Shown here: one piece after another, positions 31,923 through 40,158 of the stretch
Layout: each line of letters starts with the position of its first letter
Numbering within the stretch: position 1 is the stretch's first letter
Assembly (NCBI GenBank): GCA_017397835.1
Contig: JAFQHV010000018.1
Coordinates: 1-64,000 of the forward strand
Source: Oscillospiraceae bacterium
GTDB lineage: Bacteria > Bacillota > Clostridia > Oscillospirales > Oscillospiraceae
DNA length: 64,000 nucleotides
Direction of reading: 5' to 3'
Notes under the pieces: generated by a model
Seen by the model: only the letters and a program-made list of their open reading frames with translations
Told to the model about the DNA's origin: nothing
Database searches by the model: none
Translations under genes and position numbers: made by a program

Positions 31923-33581
31923 TCAGGCCTTTTCCAGAGCCAGAGTGCGGGTGGTCACGTCGCAGACCTCGGCAGGGCCAAAGTACTGGATGGCGCCGGG
32001 GTAGACGTAGCAGGTCTCCTCGGCCCACTGGGCGCGATGCTCGGCGAAGAAGCGGAAGGGGGCACCGTCCAGCTCCACCAAAGCCTTGCGGATAACGGGC
32101 TTATCCTTGCCGTTGCGGCGCTCGATGTTCATCATCTTGGTGATGGGCATACCGCCGGCCACCCACTCCTCAGCGGGCTTGGACAGGTTGGACACCTTGG
32201 ACAGATAGCCGTTATAGCCGTACTGGATCAGCATGCAGGCGTTGTAGCCCAGGCTGTAGCAGTAGTCGGCGTCGAAGTTGGAGGGGACGGCGCAGCGGCC
32301 CTCGTATCCCAGGAAGTGGTGGATGGGGGAGAATTTGCCGGTGTAGGTGCCGGCGGCCTTGCGGGCGGCCAGATTGGTCTTGACCATCTCGGAGAACAGC
32401 TTTTCGGACTCGATCAGGGACACCTGCACGTTGCCGTGGGGGTCGCGCTCCAGGAACAACTGCTGCTGGATGCTCTCGGGCACGATGGCGAAGACGGCCA
32501 TAGCCTCCTTGGACAGGCCGGCCTCGATGAAGGCGTACTTGTCGGCCCAGGAGGGCAGGGCGTTGAACTTGGCGGTGTTCTCACCGGCCAGCAGCTCGTT
32601 GATCTCGGCGATCAGCATGGAGAACTCGGGAACGAACTCCACGATACCCTCGGGGATGATGGCCACGCCGAAGTTCCAACCCTTGGCGGCGCGGTTGGCC
32701 ACGGAGTCGGCGATATAGTCGGTGATCTCGGCCAGAGACATCTTCTTCTCGGCCACTTCCTCACCAATCAGGCAGATATTGGGCTGGGTCTGCAGGGCGG
32801 TCTCCTAAGCCACGTGAGAGGCGGAGCGGCCCATGACCTTGACAAAGTGCCAGTACTTCTTGGCGGAGTTGGCATCGCGCTCAATGTTGCCCACGATCTC
32901 GGCGTAGGTCTTGGTGGCGGTGTCGAAGCCGAAGGAGCACTCGATGTCCTCGTTCTTCAGGTCGCCGTCGATGGTCTTGGGGCAGCCGATGACCTGCACG
33001 CCGGTGTTGTGGGCGGCGAAGTACTCGGCCAGTACGGCGGCGTTGGTGTTGGAGTCGTCGCCGCCGATGATGACGATGGCGTTGATACCGTGCTTCTTGC
33101 ACACGTCGGCCACGATGGCGAACTGCTCCTCGGTCTCCAGCTTGGTGCGGCCGGAGCCGATGATGTCAAAGCCGCCGGTGTTGCGGAACTGGTCGATATA
33201 GGCATCGTCAAAGATGATGTAGTCATCCTCGATCAGGCCGCTGGGGCCGCCCTTAAAGCCGTACAGCACGTTGTCGGGGTTGGTGGCCTTCAGACCGTCG
33301 TACAGGCCGCACAGCACGTTGTGGCCACCGGGAGCCTGACCGCCGGACAGGATGACGCCCACGACCTGCTTCTTGGCCTGGGCAGTGTTCTGACCCTTCT
33401 GGAAGGTGATCTCGTTCTTGCCGTAGGTGTTGGGGAACAGGGCGGCGATCTTCTCCTGATCGGCCACGCTTTGGGTGGCGCCGCCGTTCTTTACGCAAAT
33501 CTCGGAAATGCCGTTGCGCAGGATGCCGGGCAGCTTGGGGGAGTACTGATATCTTGCCATCTGCAGGGGGGAAATCTTCAT
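31923..33581 (-). pseudogene. pfp: Pyrophosphate-dependent phosphofructokinase with internal amber codon
   Basis: A PPi:fructose-6-phosphate phosphotransferase of the long form. It would be 552 codons, the usual size. The 5' part has [47 protein letters not shown] and [10 protein letters not shown], ending in [13 protein letters not shown] at 32807-32805 follows, and the same frame continues ETALQTQPNICLIGEE through to the normal end. Relatives I recall have Leu at the TAG position (SHVALE), so one change (TTG to TAG) explains it. There is no frameshift. The substrate-binding residues before the stop are intact but the C-terminal 277 codons are cut off. Possible explanations are a real nonsense mutation, a sequencing error, or amber suppression. 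The start at 33581 follows AAGGAG. Confidence 0.88.
32805..32807 (-). other. In-frame TAG inside pfp
   Basis: The plus-strand bases cta read TAG on the coding strand, flanked by GCT before and GAG after. Only one of 59 genes with a visible end here uses TAG as its terminator. Confidence 0.9.
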
Positions 33582-33671
33582 GTTAAAAACACTCCTTACA
33601 GTTGTTTTGACAAATGGAAGTATGCGGAAATTGTCCTGTTTTATTTCAAATATTGGCCGCATACAAGTGGC

Positions 33672-33700
33672 ATTATAATCCTTTTTCATTCAAAGGTAAA
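33672..33700 (-). promoter_or_regulatory. Promoter of pfp
   Basis: On the minus strand, TTTACC (33695-33700), a 17-bp spacer and TATAAT (33672-33677). The leader is about 85 nt. Confidence 0.6.
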
Positions 33701-33770
33701 TAGGAAATGTGATAATTTCAGGCTCTCATGTTAACTTTGTCGAAACAGGCAAGAGAATGGCGAAAAAGCA

Positions 33771-33799
33771 TTGAAATTATCTGCAAAACGATGTATAAT
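33771..33799 (+). promoter_or_regulatory. Promoter of the GNAT-like gene
   Basis: TTGAAA (33771-33776), a 17-bp spacer and TATAAT (33794-33799). It is divergent from the pfp promoter. Confidence 0.75.
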
Positions 33800-33849
33800 T
33801 CACACATTATTAACATTTGCAAAACAGCATTATAAAGTGGGTGGAGATG

Positions 33850-35022
33850 ATGACAGATCAAACCTGTGTGCAGGCCGCAAGCGCCGCAGGCACGATTGTA
33901 ATTCAGGAAGTAACGACCAAAGAGATGCTGCGCCGTTTCGTGGACTTTCCCAACGTCCTGTACCGGGACGTGGAGCAGTTTGTCCCCGCGTTTTACGGTG
34001 ACGATCTTGAGGACTGGAACCGGGATAAAAACCCCGCCTTCCAGTACTGTGAGGCTAAGAATTTTATTGCCCTGCGTGACGGGGAAATGGTGGGTCGCAT
34101 CGGCGCTATCTTGAGCCACAAGGCAAATAAGACCTGGGAGACGAAGCGTATGCGCTTTTCTCAGGTGGACTTTATCGACGATGCGGAGGTTTCCGCCGCG
34201 CTGTTTGGCGCGGTGGAGCGCTGGGCAAAAGAGAAAGGGTGCGATCAGGTCCACGGTCCCCTTGGTTTCTGCGACATGGACCGGGAGGGTATGCTGGTTG
34301 AAGGCTTTGATCGGAACAGTATGTTCATCACCTATTACAATCATTCCTATTACAACGACCATCTGGCCGCGCTGGGATATGAAAAGGACACCGACTGGGT
34401 GGAGAACCTGATCGAGCTGCCCGCAGTTGACAGCCAGGCCGGGATTCGGATCCAAAAGCTTGCACAGCGGGTGCTGAAAAGCGGCGCCTATCACAAGGCA
34501 CCCATTACGAAAAAAAGCCAAATTACCGCCAAACACATTGAGCAGGTGTTCCATTTGGTGAACAAGGCCTACGCGCCTTTGTACGGCGTGGTGGAGCTGA
34601 ACGAGGACCAGATCAAAAAGTATGCCAAAAAATTCCTGCCCCTGATCAGTCCCGACCTTCTGTGTCTGCTGATGGACGAAAAGGAGGAACTGGTCGCCTT
34701 CGGCGTGTGCGCGCCTTCCATGGCAAAGGCACTCAAACGCAGCCGGGGCCGCCTGTTCCCCTTTGGCTGGATCGGGGTTTTGAAGGCGCTGAAGAAAAAT
34801 GATACGCTGGACCTGCTGCTGATCGCCGTTGACCCGCAGCTGCAGGGCAAAGGCCTGAATGCCGTGGTCATGGACCATATTCTGCAGGGGGCCAACAAGC
34901 TGGGCGTGAAAAAGGTGGAGACCGGCCCCACCCTTGAGACCAACATCAAGGTGCAGAGCCAGTGGAAGTTCTTTGAGCATGAACAGCACAAGCGGCGCCG
35001 CTGCTACATCAAAAATCTGTAA
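33850..35022 (+). CDS. GNAT-like N-acetyltransferase protein
   Basis: A 390-aa cytoplasmic protein. The C-terminal part has an acyl-CoA-site-like stretch (LLIAVDPQLQGKGLNAVVMD) and the N-terminal part a related fold (FIALRDGEMVGRIGAILSHK, VHGPLGFCDMDREGML). It matches an uncharacterised group of double GNAT-like proteins in Firmicutes; the acceptor is unknown. Two adjacent ATGs (33847 and 33850) are possible; I list the second because GGAG abuts the first. It lies 15 bp before the ferritin/VIT1 gene and is probably co-transcribed. Confidence 0.72.
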   Translation: MTDQTCVQAASAAGTIVIQEVTTKEMLRRFVDFPNVLYRDVEQFVPAFYGDDLEDWNRDKNPAFQYCEAKNFIALRDGEMVGRIGAILSHKANKTWETKRMRFSQVDFIDDAEVSAALFGAVERWAKEKGCDQVHGPLGFCDMDREGMLVEGFDRNSMFITYYNHSYYNDHLAALGYEKDTDWVENLIELPAVDSQAGIRIQKLAQRVLKSGAYHKAPITKKSQITAKHIEQVFHLVNKAYAPLYGVVELNEDQIKKYAKKFLPLISPDLLCLLMDEKEELVAFGVCAPSMAKALKRSRGRLFPFGWIGVLKALKKNDTLDLLLIAVDPQLQGKGLNAVVMDHILQGANKLGVKKVETGPTLETNIKVQSQWKFFEHEQHKRRRCYIKNL

Positions 35023-35037
35023 TTTCGGGAGGTTATT

Positions 35038-35913
35038 ATGAATCAGCACGTTTCCGAAACGGCACTGGCTGTCATCAAAAAGATGCAGCAAAACGAGAGC
35101 AATGAAAGTGTTATTTATGAAAAGATTGCCGGGTTTGTCAAGGATGAGAAGAACAAGCAGACCCTGCTGCGCCTTGCCGAGGAAGAGGCTGCCCACTGCC
35201 AGGTGTGGGAGGGGTACACCGGAATTAAAATGAAGCCCCGGCGCGGCAAGGTGTTTTGGTATACCCTGCTGGCCCGTGTGCTTGGCTTCACCTTTGCGGT
35301 GAAGCTGATGGAGCGGGGAGAGGGCAACGCCCAGTCCGAGTACGAGATGCTGGCAGAGGAAGTGGAGGAGAGTGTCCGCATCCGTCAGCAGGAGGAGGAG
35401 CACGAGCAGGCTCTGCTTGCCATGCTGGACGAGGAGAGCCTGCAGTATGTGGGCAGCATGGTGCTGGGTCTGAACGATGCGCTGGTGGAGCTGACGGGCA
35501 GTTTGGCGGGCTTCGCGTTTGCCCTGCAGAACACTCGGCTGATCGCGCTGTCCGGCCTGATCGTGGGCATTTCCGCCACTTTCTCTATGGCCTCCAGCGA
35601 GTTCTTGTCCGCCCGCAGCGAGGGACGTACCGACGCGCTGAAGTCCTGCTCCTATACCGGTGTGGCCTATCTGATCACGGTTATTCTGCTGGTGCTGCCC
35701 TATCTGCTGCTGACAAGCTATATGACCGCCCTGGCCAGCATGCTGCTGATCGTGGTGGCAATCATTGCCGGCTTTACCTATTACACCTCGGTGGCGCAGG
35801 ATCAGCCGTTTGGCTCCCGGTTTGGCGAGATGGCGCTGATCAGTATCAGCGTGGCCGTGCTGTCCTTTGTGGTGGGCATTCTGGCCAAAAAGTTCCTTGG
35901 TGTTGATCTGTAA
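35038..35913 (+). CDS. Ferritin-like/VIT1 fusion membrane protein (MbfA-like iron exporter)
   Basis: A 291-aa protein. Residues 1 to about 130 are a rubrerythrin/ferritin-like helical domain with Glu and His ligands (LAEEEAAHCQVWEGY, EEEHEQALLAMLDEE). Residues about 140-291 form a VIT1/CCC1-type membrane domain with five helices (LGLNDALVELTGSLAGFAFA, MASSEFLSARSEGR). The same architecture is known in MbfA of alpha-proteobacteria, which exports iron under oxidative or acid stress. Fe2+/Mn2+ efflux is therefore likely. The start follows GGGAGG. A terminator follows. Confidence 0.85.
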   Translation: MNQHVSETALAVIKKMQQNESNESVIYEKIAGFVKDEKNKQTLLRLAEEEAAHCQVWEGYTGIKMKPRRGKVFWYTLLARVLGFTFAVKLMERGEGNAQSEYEMLAEEVEESVRIRQQEEEHEQALLAMLDEESLQYVGSMVLGLNDALVELTGSLAGFAFALQNTRLIALSGLIVGISATFSMASSEFLSARSEGRTDALKSCSYTGVAYLITVILLVLPYLLLTSYMTALASMLLIVVAIIAGFTYYTSVAQDQPFGSRFGEMALISISVAVLSFVVGILAKKFLGVDL

Positions 35914-35916
35914 CCG

Positions 35917-35952
35917 AAAAACACGGCTGCCGACAAGGCAGCCGTGTTTTAT
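35917..35952 (+). terminator. Terminator after the ferritin/VIT1 gene
   Basis: AAAACACGGCTGCC pairs with GGCAGCCGTGTTTT around GACAA. Confidence 0.9.
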
Positions 35953-35999
35953 ATTTGTATTTAGCACAATAAATGCAATCCGGGGGGCAATAGGTGTAA

Positions 36000-36028
36000 T
36001 TGAATTTACGCATTTTGCATGATATACT
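36000..36028 (+). promoter_or_regulatory. Promoter of the DUF4838 pair
   Basis: TTGAAT (36000-36005), a 17-bp spacer and TATACT (36023-36028). The hexamers are identical to those of the rnf promoter. Confidence 0.65.
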
Positions 36029-36093
36029 GACATCAACAGGCACAATATTTGTAAACTTACATCACCAACCTGAAACGAAAAGGGGGAGGGTGC

Positions 36094-36123
36094 ATGTCTG
36101 TGCCCATGCACCAACAAAGATGA
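36094..36123 (+). CDS. Possible nine-codon leader ORF overlapping the first DUF4838 start
   Basis: GGGGGAGG (36082-36089) is four bases from an ATG that encodes MSVPMHQQR and then TGA. That TGA overlaps the ATG of the DUF4838 gene (ATGA). The DUF4838 ATG has no good ribosome site of its own, so it may be translated by coupling to this leader. Very short, so it may be chance. Confidence 0.35.
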   Translation: MSVPMHQQR

Positions 36124-38015
36124 AACTTTACAAGAATATGCCCACAGCTATCGTGCTGCCCGAACATCCCATGCCCACCGAGCAGTTTGCTGCGGAGGAA
36201 CTGGCCAAGTATTTGACACAGAGCCTCGCTATCAGCGCCGACATTACCGACAAGGTGATGGAAGGGGTCTACTCCTTCGTCATCGGCTGTCCTGTTCGCA
36301 ATGCTGCCGCCACCGCGTTCATTGGCGCGGAGGAGTTTGCCGCCGCTTGCCCCGGTCCCGAGGGCATTTATATCAGTATCGGGGAAACCGGCACCCTGAT
36401 CGCCGGCAGCGAGGATGCCGATAACATCAACCGCGGCACCCTGTACGGCGTGTACGAGTACTGCGAGCGGTATCTGAACTGCTGCTTCGGTGCCTATATT
36501 AAAGAGGGTGTCCCGGGCGGTGAAGTGGTTCCCGCCTACGACGAGCTGACCCTGCCCAACGAGGTCTATTGCAAGGCCAAGTGTGACCTGACTGCCCGAG
36601 GCGCCATCCTGCAGTACAACAACTGGGTGTGGGACGCCGAGCATGAGCTGAACGCCGCTTTCTTTGACTATCTGGTCAAGAACCGCTATAACTCCATCAG
36701 CACCTGGGTGGGCATCTACGAGCAGTGGCAGGATATGGGCCTGCTGCCCGAGCTGGAAAAGCGCGGCCTGACCGTTGGTGCCGGTCACCACCACGCCTTC
36801 ACCACCTGGCTGCCCCCCTACGGAAACAAGCATTTCTCCACCCGCTACGTGGAGGAGTATCCCGAGTACTTCCGCCTGCAGGAGGACGGCACCCGCTGGA
36901 AGCCCGACGAGGGCGACATCTTCGGCGGTCAAATCGCCTGGTGCTGCCACAATATGGAGATGATCGACACGCTGGCCGACAACATCAGCATCTGGCTGGA
37001 CAAGAACCCCATGGTCCGTTCCTTTGGCTTCCCGCCCAACGACGGCAAGGCCCCCGTGTGCTGCTGTGACGGCTGTAAGGACCACACCAAGATGGAGAAC
37101 TATCTGTTCTTCGCCAACAACCTCATCGAGCGGGTGCAGAAGCGGCATCCTCTGGTCCTTATGGGCATCGGCGCTTACAGCGACCTGCACGCCTGTCCCG
37201 AGGATATGGACGTGCACCCGGGCTTGAGTGTGGACCAGTCGGTCTGGGGCGGCAACGGCCTGCGCTACGTGGGCAACCCCGACGGCAGCGGCTTCATCGG
37301 CACCGAGTTTGACGAGAATATGGAGGCCTTCCGCAAGAAGTGCGAGCGGATCACCTGCTCCGAGTACCACATGGGCATTTACGGCAACCGCCACCGGGTC
37401 ATGCCCTGCGCCGACGAGATGCAGACCATGCGCAAGTATTTCATCCAAAAGGGCTACAGCGGCGGCAGCACCCAGATCGAGTGTTTCAACGTGTGGAACA
37501 ACCTGCTGAACTTCTACTGCTACGCCCGGGTGGGCTACGATGTGGAGCAGTCCTTGGATATGCAGATCAAGGCTATGTGCCGCCTGTTTGGCAAGGGTGC
37601 GCCCTACGTGGAGGAGATCCTCCGAATTTACGAGGACACTGTCAACGGCGAGGAGCGCATCAATAAGGCCGCCATCTGGTTCCGTGAGCACGTGGATGCG
37701 GAGAAGGTCTATGACCTGTACGAGAAGGCTTTGGCTGCCACCGGAGACGACAAGGTAGCCGCCAACAACGTGCGCATGATGCGTATGGCCTTCCGCTACT
37801 CCATGATCGACCCGGAGCTGTCTGTGCCTGGCGATCCCATTAGCGATGAGATCATCTACATGGCTCGCAACTTCAACAGCTACATGACCAAGACCGGTTA
37901 CGGCATCACCATTGCCGTGAACTATTATCTGAAGGACAACAAGTTCAATATTCGCATGCCTGAGGGCGAGGTGCCCGATCTGTCCAAGACGGACAAGTGG
38001 TATCAGTTTGCGTAA
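36120..38015 (+). CDS. DUF4838 domain protein, first copy
   Basis: A 631-aa cytoplasmic protein of the DUF4838 group. The N-terminal 130 residues look like the alpha/beta domain found before the barrel in GH67 and GH20 enzymes (IVLPEHPMPTEQFAAEELAK, LYGVYEYCERYLNCCFGAYI). The remainder is a probable TIM-barrel with acidic and His residues (GAGHHHAFTTWLPPYGNKHF, WCCHNMEM). A cluster of cysteines (PVCCCDGCKDHTKMENYL) may bind metal. A glycosidase role on small oligosaccharides is likely but unproven. No signal peptide. A close paralogue follows 30 bp later. Confidence 0.82.
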   Translation: MKLYKNMPTAIVLPEHPMPTEQFAAEELAKYLTQSLAISADITDKVMEGVYSFVIGCPVRNAAATAFIGAEEFAAACPGPEGIYISIGETGTLIAGSEDADNINRGTLYGVYEYCERYLNCCFGAYIKEGVPGGEVVPAYDELTLPNEVYCKAKCDLTARGAILQYNNWVWDAEHELNAAFFDYLVKNRYNSISTWVGIYEQWQDMGLLPELEKRGLTVGAGHHHAFTTWLPPYGNKHFSTRYVEEYPEYFRLQEDGTRWKPDEGDIFGGQIAWCCHNMEMIDTLADNISIWLDKNPMVRSFGFPPNDGKAPVCCCDGCKDHTKMENYLFFANNLIERVQKRHPLVLMGIGAYSDLHACPEDMDVHPGLSVDQSVWGGNGLRYVGNPDGSGFIGTEFDENMEAFRKKCERITCSEYHMGIYGNRHRVMPCADEMQTMRKYFIQKGYSGGSTQIECFNVWNNLLNFYCYARVGYDVEQSLDMQIKAMCRLFGKGAPYVEEILRIYEDTVNGEERINKAAIWFREHVDAEKVYDLYEKALAATGDDKVAANNVRMMRMAFRYSMIDPELSVPGDPISDEIIYMARNFNSYMTKTGYGITIAVNYYLKDNKFNIRMPEGEVPDLSKTDKWYQFA

Positions 38016-38045
38016 ACGGTGTCCCAAAGAGGAGATGTATTAACT

Positions 38046-39944
38046 ATGAAACTGAATAAGAGTTTGCCTGTGGTAATTGTACTGCCCGCCAACCCCATGC
38101 CTACCGAACAGTTTGCCGCCGAGGAGTTGGCTAAGTACCTCAAAAAGTGCATCGGCATTGATGCCCCCATCGCCGACAAGGCGGGGGAGGGGGACTATGC
38201 GTTCGTGATTGGTGGTCCCGCCCGCAATGCCGCCGCCAGCGCCTTCATCAGCGCAGAGGAATTTGCCGTAGCTTGCCCCGGCCCCGAGGGTATCTACATC
38301 CACATTGGGGAGAACGGCACCCTGATCACCGGCAGCGACGATGGGGATAACCGCAACCGCGGTGCGCTGTATGCGGTTTATGAGTACTGCGAGCGGTATC
38401 TCGATTGCTGCTTCGGTGCCTACACCAAGCCCGGTACCCTGGGCGGTGAGATCGTCCCCGCCTATGACGAGCTGACCCTGCCCAATGAGATTATCTGCAA
38501 GGCCAAGGCTGACCTGCCTTACCGTGCGGCTGTGGTGCAGTACAACAACTGGGTTTGGGACGCCGAGCACGGCCTGAACCATTCCTTCTTCGACTTTTTG
38601 GCCAAGAACCGCTACAACACCATCCTAACCTGGACCGGCGTGTACGAGCAGTGGAAGGAACTGGGCGAGCTGCCTGAGCTGACCAAGCGCGGCTTCTCGT
38701 TGAATGTGGGTCACCACCACGCGGTGGATACCTGGCTGCCCCCTTACGGCAACAAAGATATCCCCATTCACTACGCCGACGAGCACCCCGAGTACTACCG
38801 CCTGAACGAGGACGGAAGCCGCTGGCACCCCGATGAGTCCGCCAAGTACACCGGCCAGATTGTCTGGTGCTGCAGCAACGACGAGATGATCGAAGAGGTG
38901 GCCAAAAACGTCAACCGCTGGGTCGAGAAGAACCCGCTGGTGGACACCATTGGCTTCTGGCCCAACGACTTTAAGGACGAGCAGTGCTGCTGTGAGAAGT
39001 GTGCCGGCAAGACCAAGATGGAGAACTATCTGTCCTTCGGCAACAAGCTGGCCCGCCGGGTGCGTGCGGCCCATCCCGGCGTGAAGGTGGATATCATTTC
39101 CTACTCCGATATGTGGGAGTGCCCCGAGAACATGGAGGTGGACGACGCCCTGCAGCTGAACCACTCCGTGTGGGCCACCCGCGTGCTGCGCAAGATCGGC
39201 AACCCCGACGGCAGTGGCATCATCGATACCGTCTACTCCGAGAATATTCTGAGATTCCGCAAGCTGATGAAGCACGTGGTATTCTACGAGTACTACATGG
39301 GCATCTACGGCAACCGCCACTACCTGATGCCCGCCGCCGATGAGATGCAGGCCATGTATAAGTACTACGTGGAAAACGGCATCGACGGCAGCGGTACCCA
39401 GTTTGAGTGCTTCAACCTGTGGAACAACCTGCTCAGCTTCTACTGCTTTGCCCGTACCGCTTACGATACCGAGCTGTCCCTGGAGGATAATATCCGTGCC
39501 ATTGGCCGTCTGTTCGGCAAGGCCGCCGATACGGTGGCGGAAATCTTCCGCATCTGGGAAGATACCCTCAACGGCGAAGAGGTCATCAACAAGGCGGCTA
39601 TCTTCTTCAAGGAGCACGTGGACGCGGAGAAGATTTACAGCCTGTTTGACAAAGCCCTGGATGAGGCACAGGACGATGGAGTCGCCGCCAACAACGTGCG
39701 TCTGCTGCGTATGGCCTTCCGCTTCACCATGCTGGACGAGGACGGCCTGGACGCCACCACCGAGAAGGGCCGCGAGATGATTTACATGTGCCGCAACTTC
39801 AACAGCTACCGCACCAAGGGCGGCTACGGCATTGCGATTCCGTTCAACTACTTCCTGTCCAAGGAAATGCATTTTGGCTTTGCCTTGCCCGATGACGAGG
39901 TGCCCGACCTGTCCAAGACCGATCGCTGGTACGCGTTTGCCTGA
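38046..39944 (+). CDS. DUF4838 domain protein, second copy
   Basis: A 632-aa paralogue of the preceding gene, collinear over its whole length with closely similar segments (MPTEQFAAEELAKYL, VGHHHAVDTWLPPYGNKDI, CCCEKCAGKTKMENYL, EVPDLSKTDRWYAFA). It has its own ribosome site (GAGGAGAT). Differences concentrate in the middle of the barrel, consistent with different substrate specificity after tandem duplication. Cytoplasmic, probable glycoside hydrolase; substrate unknown. Confidence 0.82.
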   Translation: MKLNKSLPVVIVLPANPMPTEQFAAEELAKYLKKCIGIDAPIADKAGEGDYAFVIGGPARNAAASAFISAEEFAVACPGPEGIYIHIGENGTLITGSDDGDNRNRGALYAVYEYCERYLDCCFGAYTKPGTLGGEIVPAYDELTLPNEIICKAKADLPYRAAVVQYNNWVWDAEHGLNHSFFDFLAKNRYNTILTWTGVYEQWKELGELPELTKRGFSLNVGHHHAVDTWLPPYGNKDIPIHYADEHPEYYRLNEDGSRWHPDESAKYTGQIVWCCSNDEMIEEVAKNVNRWVEKNPLVDTIGFWPNDFKDEQCCCEKCAGKTKMENYLSFGNKLARRVRAAHPGVKVDIISYSDMWECPENMEVDDALQLNHSVWATRVLRKIGNPDGSGIIDTVYSENILRFRKLMKHVVFYEYYMGIYGNRHYLMPAADEMQAMYKYYVENGIDGSGTQFECFNLWNNLLSFYCFARTAYDTELSLEDNIRAIGRLFGKAADTVAEIFRIWEDTLNGEEVINKAAIFFKEHVDAEKIYSLFDKALDEAQDDGVAANNVRLLRMAFRFTMLDEDGLDATTEKGREMIYMCRNFNSYRTKGGYGIAIPFNYFLSKEMHFGFALPDDEVPDLSKTDRWYAFA

Positions 39945-39957
39945 CCGATGCCAAAAT

Positions 39958-39998
39958 AAAAAGCACCGTGGGAGCACAGATTCCCGCGGTGCTTTTTT
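39958..39998 (+). terminator. Terminator after the DUF4838 pair
   Basis: AAAAAGCACCGTGGGA pairs with TTCCCGCGGTGCTTTTT, with one mismatch and a seven-base loop, followed by T. Confidence 0.9.
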
Positions 39999-40080
39999 GC
40001 ATTTGCAAAACGGAAAACGGTTGTAGAAAACCGCCACCCGACACCGGTTCGGTTCGGATTTATTTTGTGTGAATTGTGGC

Positions 40081-40110
40081 TTGTTCTGTTGCAGAAGGGA
40101 ATGATATAAT
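40081..40110 (+). promoter_or_regulatory. Promoter of the Na/Pi cotransporter gene
   Basis: TTGTTC (40081-40086), an 18-bp spacer and TATAAT (40105-40110). Confidence 0.6.
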
Positions 40111-40158
40111 CGTACCGGTTAAGAAGAATGAAAGAAAAGAAAGAAAAGGAGAATACGT

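Noticed and set aside
32757..32807. Independent restart of translation downstream of the pfp amber codon
   Set aside because: A GTG at 32756 with GGTGAGG very close by exists, but the product would lack the whole N-terminal half; the context does not look like a designed gene start.
33718..36117. Minus-strand frame of 799 codons opposite the GNAT-like and VIT1 genes
   Set aside because: It is rich in His and Gln without domains and covers two real genes with promoter and terminator on the other strand.
36057..38027. Minus-strand frame of 656 codons opposite the first DUF4838 gene
   Set aside because: The paralogous second copy confirms the plus-strand coding frame.
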